A stretch of DNA of 44,622 bases. Origin: Chitinophagaceae bacterium UBA4407. Its GTDB lineage: Bacteria > Bacteroidota > Bacteroidia > Chitinophagales > Chitinophagaceae. The notes under the pieces were generated by a model. That model was not told the DNA's origin. It did not search any database and was given only the letters and a program-made list of their open reading frames with translations. This document shows, in pieces, positions 34,052 to 41,062 of this stretch. How positions within the stretch are numbered: the stretch's first letter is position 1; each line of letters opens with the position of its first letter. The position numbers and the translations under genes were made by a program. The DNA is taken from positions 1-44,622 of the forward strand of contig DGQT01000044.1 of assembly GCA_002390845.1 (NCBI GenBank), read 5' to 3'.

Positions 34052-34525
34052 ATGAATAAGATTATCTTACTGTTTACTGTTTTGTTTATTGCATTTACTG
34101 TAAATGCACAGCCACCGAATGTACCAGCCGAGAGCGGTGCAACATTCGGACAAAAAACAACTGCTGAAGATGCTATAACCGTTGAACAGCTTGCATCCAT
34201 CATGCAGAGCAGGGAAGGCAAAAAAACTGAAATAAAATTAAAAGGAACTGTTACACAGGTTTGTGAAGAAATGGGTTGCTGGATAAAAATAAAATCTGCC
34301 GGCAGCGATATGATGATAAAGATGAAAGACCATGCTTTCTTTGTACCACTTGTACTTAGCGGTAAAGAAGTAGTAATTGATGGCATTGCCGAAGAAAAAG
34401 TTACTTCTGTTGCCCAGCTTAAACACTATGCCGAAGACGCAAAAAAAAGCAAAGAAGAAATTGATGCTATTACAGAACCTAAGAAAGAAATTATCATTAA
34501 TGCTAAAGGTGTTCTTGTATTATAA
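34052..34525 (+). CDS. DUF4920 secreted protein
   Basis: A 157-residue protein with a signal peptide (MNKIILLFTVLFIAFTVNAQ). The DUF4920 core is an OB-like beta domain with the signature VTQVCEEMGCW, giving Cys71 and Cys76, which could bind metal or form a disulfide. KMKDHAFFVPLVLSGKEVVIDG follows. The function is unknown; a periplasmic location is expected. It is bracketed by two inverted repeat arms and followed by a very strong hairpin, so it forms an isolated unit. Confidence 0.8.
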   Translation: MNKIILLFTVLFIAFTVNAQPPNVPAESGATFGQKTTAEDAITVEQLASIMQSREGKKTEIKLKGTVTQVCEEMGCWIKIKSAGSDMMIKMKDHAFFVPLVLSGKEVVIDGIAEEKVTSVAQLKHYAEDAKKSKEEIDAITEPKKEIIINAKGVLVL

Positions 34526-34556
34526 GTAACAATCGCTATGCTGCAAACATAAGCTT

Positions 34557-34600
34557 CAGAGGGGCTTCCAGGCATATGCCTGGAAGCCCCTCTGCTTTTT
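34557..34600 (+). terminator. Terminator of the DUF4920 gene: perfect 38-base palindrome
   Basis: CAGAGGGGCTTCCAGGCAT is followed directly by its exact reverse complement (34557-34594), then C and five T. The stem is 19 bases with no designed loop, far longer than the other terminators here. The T tract is only on the plus side, so it serves the DUF4920 gene. Confidence 0.8.
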
Positions 34601-34626
34601 GGCTGTTAATGCTCAATAAAATTACT

Positions 34627-34686
34627 GAATGTAAAAGTGTGCGACGCAACTAAAACTTCATAGTAAATCTGCAGCTGGGCTAATAA
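34627..34686 (-). repeat. Dispersed element, variant A, right of the DUF4920 gene
   Basis: Minus-strand reading: TTAGCCCAGCTGCAG, ATTTACTATGAAG, TTTTAGTTGCGTCGCACAC, TTTTACATTC, then TTTATTGAGCATTAAC. It is nearly identical to the arm at 33913 and lies just past the 3' end of rluD. Confidence 0.8.
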
Positions 34687-34695
34687 AATCTTGTA

Positions 34696-35739
34696 CTAAT
34701 TTTTACTGCCTAAGTAGTTTCTCCATTTTTCAATAACGCTCTTCATATCCTCGGGCAAAGCACTTTCGAAAAACACTTCCTTATTCGTTGCCGGATGCAC
34801 AAAGCCAAGCGTTGCCGCATGCAGCGCACAACGTGGGCATATTGCAAAGCAATTCTCTACAAACTGCTTATATTTTGTGTAGATTGTACCCTTAAGAATT
34901 CTGTCACCACCATAATCAGCATCGTTAAAAAGCGTGTGGCCGATATGTTTCATGTGCACACGTATCTGGTGGGTGCGGCCCGTTTCAAGTACGCATTCTA
35001 CCAGGGTTACATAATTAAAACGCTCCAGCACTTTATAATGGGTAATGGCGTGCTTTCCGTGATCGCCTTCGGGATAGGCATCAAACATTTTTCTAAAACG
35101 CTGGTGGCGTCCGATATGCGCAACAATGGTTCCCTCATCTTCCCCGATATTTCCCCAAACAAGGGCTGTATATTTTCTTGAAACGGTGTGGTTAAAAAAC
35201 TGTTTTGCAAGGTGTGCAGCAGCCTCGCCTGTTTTGGCGCAAACCAATAACCCTGTTGTGTTTTTGTCTATACGGTGTACCAACCCAAAACGGGGCAACA
35301 ACTCATCGTTAAGGCCTGGATTCTGTTGCATTAAATGATAAGCAATACCATTTAAAAGAGTGCCTGTATAGTTACCCACGCCAGGATGCACAACCATATT
35401 CACGGGCTTGTTCAACACCAGAATCGTTGCATCTTCGTAAACGATATTTAATGGGATTGGTTCAGGTTTAACTTCAGTTTGTTCGGGATTGGTTAGGCTT
35501 AATACCAGTATTTCATCGCCCGGCCTTACTTTGTAATTATTCTTTACTATGCCACCATTCAATGTAATAAAACCCGCTTCAATAGCCTGCTGTACTTTAT
35601 TGCGGGTAGCATTGGTCATGTGTTGCTGCACCCATTTGTCTATGCGCAAAGGTTCCTGGCCTTTGTCTATTACAAAAGATTTGCGTTCGTAAAGTTCTTC
35701 GGCATTTTCTTCTGTAAGTATTTCCTGCTCTTCCTGCAT
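34696..35739 (-). CDS. rluD: RluD-type 23S rRNA pseudouridine synthase
   Basis: It converts uridines in 23S rRNA (helix 69 region in E. coli RluD) to pseudouridine. The 347-residue protein has an N-terminal S4 RNA-binding domain (about 31-78, LRIDKWVQQHM to DEILVL) and the RluA-family catalytic domain, with Asp158 in HRIDKNTTGLL. The RTHQIRVH motif near 255 also fits. The ATG at 35739 has an exact TAnnTTTG box 8 bases upstream. It converges with the DUF4920 gene. Which uridines it modifies cannot be set from sequence. Confidence 0.9.
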   Translation of the reverse strand: MQEEQEILTEENAEELYERKSFVIDKGQEPLRIDKWVQQHMTNATRNKVQQAIEAGFITLNGGIVKNNYKVRPGDEILVLSLTNPEQTEVKPEPIPLNIVYEDATILVLNKPVNMVVHPGVGNYTGTLLNGIAYHLMQQNPGLNDELLPRFGLVHRIDKNTTGLLVCAKTGEAAAHLAKQFFNHTVSRKYTALVWGNIGEDEGTIVAHIGRHQRFRKMFDAYPEGDHGKHAITHYKVLERFNYVTLVECVLETGRTHQIRVHMKHIGHTLFNDADYGGDRILKGTIYTKYKQFVENCFAICPRCALHAATLGFVHPATNKEVFFESALPEDMKSVIEKWRNYLGSKN

Positions 35740-35747
35740 AATAACTG

Positions 35748-35755
35748 CAAAAATA
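35748..35755 (-). promoter_or_regulatory. Candidate -7 promoter box for rluD
   Basis: On the minus strand TATTTTTG matches TAnnTTTG and ends eight bases before the ATG, predicting a very short leader. Confidence 0.5.
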
Positions 35756-35973
35756 AGTGTTGATAAGTGTTTCAGAGGAATAGATTCACTTGAGGCGGAA
35801 ACTTAATAAATGTTGCCATGAGAGTTCCCCTGCTTACCAATTTTTAGCATGTTGAAAAGATTTCTGTTGTTTTCGGTAAGAGTAGCTTCATGCTCGTATC
35901 ATTGTTTGCTTAAATAATACTTATCGTAACCTTTATCAGCAATAAACTAAAAATCACAATCTGTAAACAGCTT

Positions 35974-35981
35974 TATATTTG
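35974..35981 (+). promoter_or_regulatory. Candidate -7 promoter box for the phosphatase gene
   Basis: TATATTTG, an exact TAnnTTTG match, ends five bases before the ATG at 35987. The transcript would be leaderless or nearly so. Confidence 0.5.
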
Positions 35982-35986
35982 CAGCC

Positions 35987-36445
35987 ATGAAAATTTTAAT
36001 GGTATGCCTGGGCAATATTTGCCGCAGCCCATTGGCAGAAGGAATTCTGCAACATAAAGCAGATGCAGCCGGGCTTAATTGGAAAGTTGACAGTGCAGGA
36101 ACGGGCAATTATCATATTAGTATGCAACCGCACCAGCTTTCGCAAAAAGTTGCAAAGCAAAATGGCGTTGATATCAGTTATCAGAAAGCAAGACAATTTG
36201 TAAAAGAAGATATGCTTGCTTTCGACAAAATTTATGTAATGGATGCCGACAATTACAACAATGTAAAACACATGAGCCGTGAACTTTGGAATGCAGGCAA
36301 AACAGATCTTTTACTGAATGAATTGTACCCCGGTGAAAACCGTGGCGTTCCTGATCCATGGTCTGAAAATGAAGAAGCATATCACAAAGTTTTTGCAATG
36401 ATTGATAAAGCATGTGATGTAATTATAAAAAAGCATTCGCTGTAA
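35987..36445 (+). CDS. Low-molecular-weight protein-tyrosine phosphatase
   Basis: A cytoplasmic phosphatase that works through a phosphocysteine. The 152-residue protein has the P-loop CLGNICRS with Cys7 and Arg13, and the general acid Asp123 in VPDPWSE. The length is typical. Arsenate reductases of the same fold carry a different second Cys arrangement, so a tyrosine (or arginine) phosphatase is more likely. hisS follows after 46 bases on the same strand, with no promoter box seen between, so the two may be cotranscribed. Confidence 0.9.
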   Translation: MKILMVCLGNICRSPLAEGILQHKADAAGLNWKVDSAGTGNYHISMQPHQLSQKVAKQNGVDISYQKARQFVKEDMLAFDKIYVMDADNYNNVKHMSRELWNAGKTDLLLNELYPGENRGVPDPWSENEEAYHKVFAMIDKACDVIIKKHSL

Positions 36446-36491
36446 GTATAAATTTATTTACCAATTAAAAAGTTCCTTAGGGATTTAGGGC

Positions 36492-37847
36492 ATGAAACCA
36501 ACATTACCGCAAGGCACCAGAGATTTTAGCGCAGAAGTTGTACGCAAACGCAATTATATTTTTAATAAAATCCGCACTGTATTTGAGTTGTACGGGTTTC
36601 AACCATTGGAAACACCTGCAATGGAAAACCTTGAAACATTGATGGGTAAATATGGGGAAGAAGGAGATAAACTGATCTTTAAAATTTTAAATAATGGCTT
36701 GGATAATCCTGCAAAACATTCAAAAGCAAAAGAAGATTTCGAAAAAATTTTAGAAGGGAAAAATACAACCGGTATTACTGAAAGAGCACTACGTTACGAT
36801 CTTACGATTCCATTTGCACGTTATGTTGCAATGAATCATGGGCAGCTTAGTTTTCCTTTTAAACGTCACCAGATACAACCTGTGTGGCGGGCAGACAGGC
36901 CACAACGTGGCCGCTACCGTGAGTTTTATCAATGCGATGCAGATGTTGTAGGAAGCACCTCTTTGTTGAATGAAGTAGAACTCACCAACATTTATGCAAC
37001 TGTTTTTGAAAAGCTTGGTGTTGCTGTGGAAATCAAAATAAACAGCAGGAAAATTTTAACTGCCCTTGCCGAAATATGTGGCGGTGCTGATAAAATGATG
37101 GACATCACCATTGCAATAGACAAGCTCGATAAAATTGGTATTGAAAAAGTAAAAGAAGAATTGCAGCAACGAGGTTTGAATGATGAACAAGTTGCGTTGA
37201 TTGAACAATATCTTTTAATTGAAGGCAATAATGTTGAAAAGTTGATAAAGTTGAAAGAGTTGATAGGTAGCAACAAGACTGGTAATAAAGGAATAGATGA
37301 AATTGAATTTATACTCAACTATCAAACTACAAACCATAAACTACAAACTGATTTCACACTTGCCCGTGGTCTTAACTATTATACCGGAATCATCTTCGAA
37401 GTAAAAGCAAAAGATGCGCAAATGGGCAGCATTGGCGGCGGCGGCAGGTACGATGATCTTACCGGCCTGTTTGGTGTTCCTAATATTCCCGGCGTAGGCA
37501 TCAGCTTTGGAGTTGACAGGATCTACGATGTAATGGAAGAGTTGAAATTATTTCCCGAAGCTGTGCAAACCGGTACACAGGTGTTGTTTTTCAATCTTGG
37601 TGAAGCAGAAAGCAAGACTGCATTTGGTTTAATGCAGCAACTGAGAGGCAAAGGAATAAGCTGCGAAATATTTCACGAGCAGGCTAAGTTTGATAAGCAG
37701 TTTAAATATGCTGATAAGAAAGGAATTCCTTTCGCTGTTATCATCGGCACAAAAGAAATGGAAGAAGGAACGGCAGTAATAAAGAATTTGAAAACAGGCG
37801 AACAGCAAAGCATATTGCAAAGCGACTTACAGGCATTTTCATTTTAA
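36492..37847 (+). CDS. hisS: Histidine--tRNA ligase
   Basis: A class II synthetase that charges tRNA-His. The 451-residue length is in range. Visible are GTRDF at the N-terminus, motif 1 around PLETPAMENLETL, the ALRYDLT block, motif 2 (FKRHQIQPVWRADRPQRGRYREF), the histidine-specific LARGLNYYTG and GVGISFGVDR (motif 3), then the C-terminal anticodon domain. Between the insertion domain and LARGLNYYTG, an in-frame heptamer array at 37317-37351 encodes NYQTTNHKLQTD, unlike the usual short linker here. That array suggests insertion of a repeat into the gene without loss of function. Confidence 0.94.
   Translation: MKPTLPQGTRDFSAEVVRKRNYIFNKIRTVFELYGFQPLETPAMENLETLMGKYGEEGDKLIFKILNNGLDNPAKHSKAKEDFEKILEGKNTTGITERALRYDLTIPFARYVAMNHGQLSFPFKRHQIQPVWRADRPQRGRYREFYQCDADVVGSTSLLNEVELTNIYATVFEKLGVAVEIKINSRKILTALAEICGGADKMMDITIAIDKLDKIGIEKVKEELQQRGLNDEQVALIEQYLLIEGNNVEKLIKLKELIGSNKTGNKGIDEIEFILNYQTTNHKLQTDFTLARGLNYYTGIIFEVKAKDAQMGSIGGGGRYDDLTGLFGVPNIPGVGISFGVDRIYDVMEELKLFPEAVQTGTQVLFFNLGEAESKTAFGLMQQLRGKGISCEIFHEQAKFDKQFKYADKKGIPFAVIIGTKEMEEGTAVIKNLKTGEQQSILQSDLQAFSF
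37317..37351 (+). repeat. Heptamer array inside hisS (5 units)
   Basis: Seven-base units AACTATC, AAACTAC, AAACCAT, AAACTAC and AAACTGA follow one another in one phase. AAACTAC is the word also seen in tilS and upstream of rlmN. Confidence 0.7.
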
Positions 37848-37893
37848 TATATTTCTGGCACAGTATTCGGTTAGCTGTAACAAAAATGCTCCG

Positions 37894-38373
37894 ATGAAAA
37901 GCTGGCTCCTTTTTCTAATGACAATTCTTGTTTTTACTGCCTGCAGTAAAAAGTCTGTTCCATCAAAAGCAACCAATGGTACAATAGTAACTCCAGGTTC
38001 AAAAAATTCATCTGAAGCAAATAATACAAATCCAGTCAGCAGTGATACTGCAAGTGCAGTATCGGTAGCACCGGCTGCTCCTTCAGCAATGATCGTAATA
38101 GATGGTTACGGAAAGATTTTGACACCAAAGGCCAAGTTACCTCCTGGCTCAAATGTAAAAGCAGATTACTCTCAAATAGCCCGTTCATTTACCCCGCAGC
38201 AGATCGCCAATCTTAAAGCGCGCTATAAAACAGTTCCACCAAAAATTTTATATGTACCCGATCAATACACTTTAAAATCTTTAAAAGGAACTTATTGTAT
38301 TTATAAGAAGAAATTCTGGTACTGGAAAAAAGAAGATGGTTTGTTCTATATTGATCAAATGTATTACCAGTAA
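37894..38373 (+). CDS. Putative lipoprotein of unknown function
   Basis: A 159-residue protein with a lipoprotein signal peptide: MKSWLLFLMTILVFTAC, with the acylated Cys at residue 17. A Ser/Thr/Asn/Ala-rich linker covers about residues 20-65. The C-terminal part (about 65-159) is a compact basic and aromatic domain (IVIDGYGKILTPKAKLPPG ... YCIYKKKFWYWKKEDGLFYID) that I do not recognise. It follows hisS by 46 bases and may share its transcript. It converges with the thiolase gene, 40 bases away. Confidence 0.65.
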   Translation: MKSWLLFLMTILVFTACSKKSVPSKATNGTIVTPGSKNSSEANNTNPVSSDTASAVSVAPAAPSAMIVIDGYGKILTPKAKLPPGSNVKADYSQIARSFTPQQIANLKARYKTVPPKILYVPDQYTLKSLKGTYCIYKKKFWYWKKEDGLFYIDQMYYQ

Positions 38374-38413
38374 TTATATAGAGGTAATTAAAAGGTCGGT
38401 GTTTAATTCTCGT

Positions 38414-39607
38414 TCAAACAGTCTCATATATCACCGCAGCCCCCTGCCCTACTCCCACACACATAGTCGCTAAGCCATATTTTACCTTTCTTTTTTTCAT
38501 TTCATGAATCAGTGTTGTGGAAATTCTTACACCACTGCACCCCAAAGGATGTCCTAACGAAATAGCACCGCCATTTACATTCACTTTGGAAGCATCTAAT
38601 TCAAGATCAGTTATACAGGCCAGCGATTGAGATGCAAAAGCTTCATTCAATTCAATTAAATCAACATCGGAAGCTTTTAACCCTGCACGAATTAGAGCTT
38701 TTCGTGAAGCCGGCACAGGACCTATTCCCATAATCGAAGGATCAACACCTGCAACACCCATACTCGCCACTCTTGCCAAAGGTTTAAGATTAAACAATTT
38801 TACCGCCTCTTCACTTGCCAGCAACATAGCTGCTGCGCCATCATTAATACCTGAGGAATTCCCTGCGGTAACGGTTCCATCCTTTGCAAAAGAGGGCCTT
38901 AAGCCTGCCAGCTTTTCAAGTGTAGTTTCTCTCGGGTGTTCATCGTTTGCAAAAACGGTTGGCTGTTTATTATCGGTAATTTCAACCGGGATAATTTCAT
39001 CATTCCATTTACCTGCAGCCAAGGCTGCTGCATATTTCTGCTGCGATTGCAACGCAAACAAATCCTGCGCTTCGCGGCTGATGTTCCATTGTTTAGCTAC
39101 ATTCTCTGCCGTTTCTCCCATCGAAAAAGGGTGATACATTTCGGCCAGTTTTTTATTGGTAAAGCGCCAACCTATCGTAGTGTCAAATGTTTCCACTTTA
39201 CGGCTCCAGGCGCCATCGCTTTTAGCGGTTACAAATGGCGCACGTGTCATACTTTCCACCCCACCTGCAATATAGAGCATGCCTTCGCCGCACATAATAG
39301 CCCGACTTGCATCCATTACAGCTTGCAGTCCGCTTGCACAAAGGCGGTTCACGGTATTTCCACTTACAGTTACCGGAAGCCCGGCAAGCAAAGCCGCCAT
39401 ACGTGCTACATCACGGTTATCTTCACCAGCCTGGTTGGCAGCGCCTGCAATTACATCTTCAATCATGTTTACATCAACAGATGCGTTGCGGGCAATCAAC
39501 GCTTTTATTACAAGCGCCAAAAGATCGTCGGGCCTTATACTACTTAGTTTTCCGCCATATCTGCCGATGGGTGTTCTTACCGCATCAATTATATAAACTG
39601 TTTTCAT
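38414..39607 (-). CDS. Acetyl-CoA C-acyltransferase (thiolase)
   Basis: A thiolase that cleaves 3-ketoacyl-CoA or 3-oxoadipyl-CoA, or runs in reverse. From the ATG at 39607 it has 397 residues. The catalytic residues are Cys90 (NRLCASGLQA), His353 (SLGHPLGCSG) and Cys383 (TMCVGVGQG). The sequence resembles 3-oxoadipyl-CoA/FadA-type enzymes (AGAANQAGEDNRDVARMA), but no other beta-oxidation or catabolic gene is adjacent, so the substrate is open. The frame continues to a TTG at 39622 inside a repeat element; that start is rejected. The ATG directly abuts the A-rich end of that element. Confidence 0.9.
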   Translation of the reverse strand: MKTVYIIDAVRTPIGRYGGKLSSIRPDDLLALVIKALIARNASVDVNMIEDVIAGAANQAGEDNRDVARMAALLAGLPVTVSGNTVNRLCASGLQAVMDASRAIMCGEGMLYIAGGVESMTRAPFVTAKSDGAWSRKVETFDTTIGWRFTNKKLAEMYHPFSMGETAENVAKQWNISREAQDLFALQSQQKYAAALAAGKWNDEIIPVEITDNKQPTVFANDEHPRETTLEKLAGLRPSFAKDGTVTAGNSSGINDGAAAMLLASEEAVKLFNLKPLARVASMGVAGVDPSIMGIGPVPASRKALIRAGLKASDVDLIELNEAFASQSLACITDLELDASKVNVNGGAISLGHPLGCSGVRISTTLIHEMKKRKVKYGLATMCVGVGQGAAVIYETV

Positions 39608-39834
39608 TTTTTTTGAGCCCAACTTTTTGATTATAAATGAAGCTTCTGTTGCGTCGCACTCTTGTACGTTCTGATACTATATTCGGCAAAGCGGCTGCAA
39701 GTTAATGCTTGCCAATAAAATAAATAGTGAACAGTAAAAGTTGACTACACAGTGAACCAAAGCTCCATTGAAAGAAGAATGATGAACGGATTGCGACGCA
39801 ACAGCCGATGCCATGAAAATTGCTGCTGGTATTA
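39608..39834. repeat. Inverted pair of dispersed elements (variants A and D) between thiolase and rlmN
   Basis: Left arm (39608-39671, plus): a T-run with GAGCCCAAC, AAATGAAGCTTCTG, TTGCGTCGCACTCTTG, TACGTTC, then ATATTCGGCAAAGCGG. Right arm (39782-39834, minus): AATACCAGCAGCAATTTTC, ATGGCATCGGCTG, TTGCGTCGCAATCCG. The left T-run is the base next to the thiolase ATG, so the element forms the thiolase 5' leader. Confidence 0.75.
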
Positions 39835-39851
39835 CAGATTCTCTGGCCTTT

Positions 39852-39879
39852 AAACTAAAAACCACAAACTACAAACTGA
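39852..39879 (+). repeat. Heptamer array upstream of rlmN (4 units)
   Basis: AAACTAA, AAACCAC, AAACTAC, AAACTGA in one phase, ending four bases before the rlmN -7 box, so it covers the expected -33 region. Confidence 0.65.
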
Positions 39880-39883
39880 ATTT

Positions 39884-39891
39884 TATCTTTG
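39884..39891 (+). promoter_or_regulatory. Candidate -7 promoter box for rlmN
   Basis: TATCTTTG, an exact TAnnTTTG match, ends four bases before the ATG at 39896, predicting a leaderless transcript. Confidence 0.5.
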
Positions 39892-39895
39892 CGCC

Positions 39896-40942
39896 ATGAA
39901 AGCAAATGAGCGAAAGAACATCAGGCACCTTACTTTGCCTGAACTGGATGAGTATTTTTTGGGCATGGGCGAAAAGAAATTCCGCAGTAAACAGGTATAC
40001 GAATGGCTTTGGCAAAAGCATGCGCACAGCTTTGAAGCCATGACGAATGTGAGCAAAGAACTGCGGGCAAAACTGAATGAGGCATTTGATCTTCCTGCAT
40101 TAACCGTAAACGCCACACAACATAGTGAAGATGGTACCATTAAAAGCCGTTTTAAGACCTTTGACGGGCATTTTGTAGAAGGTGTTTTGATACCCACCGA
40201 ACTGAGAAAAACAGCTTGTGTTTCCAGCCAGATCGGCTGTAGTTTAAGCTGTAAATTTTGCGCCACCGGTTACATGGAGCGCAAACGAAATCTCACTTAC
40301 GATGAGATTTACGACCAGGTTGTTTTACTAAATGAGCAAAGCGAAAAAGTACACGATAAAAAGCTCAGCAACATTGTGTTCATGGGTATGGGCGAGCCTT
40401 TGATGAATTACCACAACGTGCTGAAAGCTGTTGAAAGAATTACTGCAGCAGATGGTTTATTCATGAGTCCGAAACGTATTACGGTTTCTACCGCAGGCGT
40501 TGCCAAACAAATAAAAAAGCTGGGCGATGATAAAGTAAAATTCAAGCTGGCTTTATCGCTTCATGCGGCGAACGACAAGAAGCGCAATGAAATTATGCCG
40601 ATCAACGAGGCGAATAATATCAGCGTTCTGGTTGAAGCATTGAATTATTTTTACAAGCAAACCGGTAACGAGATTACGTTTGAATATATTCTTTTCCAGA
40701 ATTTCAACGATTCGCTGAAAGACGCAGAAGAACTGATGAAAATTTACCGCCAGGTTCCTGCCGATCTTGTGAACATTATTGAATACAACCCGATTGATGC
40801 GTTCAAGTTTTCCAAACCAAATGAAGACGTAACAGAAAAGTTTATGGAGTTCCTGGAAAAGAATCGCGTAAATGCAAGGCTAAGAAAGAGCCGCGGCAAA
40901 GATATTGATGCAGCCTGCGGGCAATTAGCGAATAAGAATTAG
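39896..40942 (+). CDS. rlmN: 23S rRNA (adenine2503-C2)-methyltransferase RlmN
   Basis: A radical SAM enzyme that methylates A2503 of 23S rRNA and A37 of some tRNAs. The 348-residue length is typical. The CxxxCxxC cluster motif is Cys115, Cys119 and Cys122 (GCSLSCKFC). The two further Cys needed for the ping-pong mechanism are Cys108 (TACVSSQ) and Cys341 (DAACGQLA). MGMGEPLMN and LALSLHAAN are also present. The absence of the Cfr-type sequence context makes RlmN the likely subtype. It is divergent from the thiolase gene and has its own promoter box. Confidence 0.95.
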   Translation: MKANERKNIRHLTLPELDEYFLGMGEKKFRSKQVYEWLWQKHAHSFEAMTNVSKELRAKLNEAFDLPALTVNATQHSEDGTIKSRFKTFDGHFVEGVLIPTELRKTACVSSQIGCSLSCKFCATGYMERKRNLTYDEIYDQVVLLNEQSEKVHDKKLSNIVFMGMGEPLMNYHNVLKAVERITAADGLFMSPKRITVSTAGVAKQIKKLGDDKVKFKLALSLHAANDKKRNEIMPINEANNISVLVEALNYFYKQTGNEITFEYILFQNFNDSLKDAEELMKIYRQVPADLVNIIEYNPIDAFKFSKPNEDVTEKFMEFLEKNRVNARLRKSRGKDIDAACGQLANKN

Positions 40943-40945
40943 TAT

Positions 40946-41022
40946 TAGGTAATAAGTTATAAGTGGTAAGTTTTTTGGGCTTGCCTTTTACTTATCACTT
41001 ACCACTTATAACTTACAACTCA
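40946..41022. repeat. Heptamer array with inverted symmetry (11 units, 77 nt) after rlmN
   Basis: Starting four bases after the rlmN stop codon, eleven 7-base words in one phase: TAAGTTA and TAAGTGG on the left; TTACTTA, TCACTTA, CCACTTA and TAACTTA on the right. AAGTTATAAGTGGTAAGT on the left has its exact reverse complement on the right, so an 18-base-pair stem can form. It may act as the 3' end structure of the rlmN transcript. Confidence 0.8.
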
Positions 41023-41062
41023 CATTTATAACTACTGTTGTAAAACAGCAAAATAAAACAAC

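Noticed and set aside
38936..39547. 203-residue plus-strand open frame inside the thiolase gene
   Set aside because: Antisense shadow of a well-supported thiolase, with a composition unlike real proteins here (very rich in Cys, His and aromatic residues).
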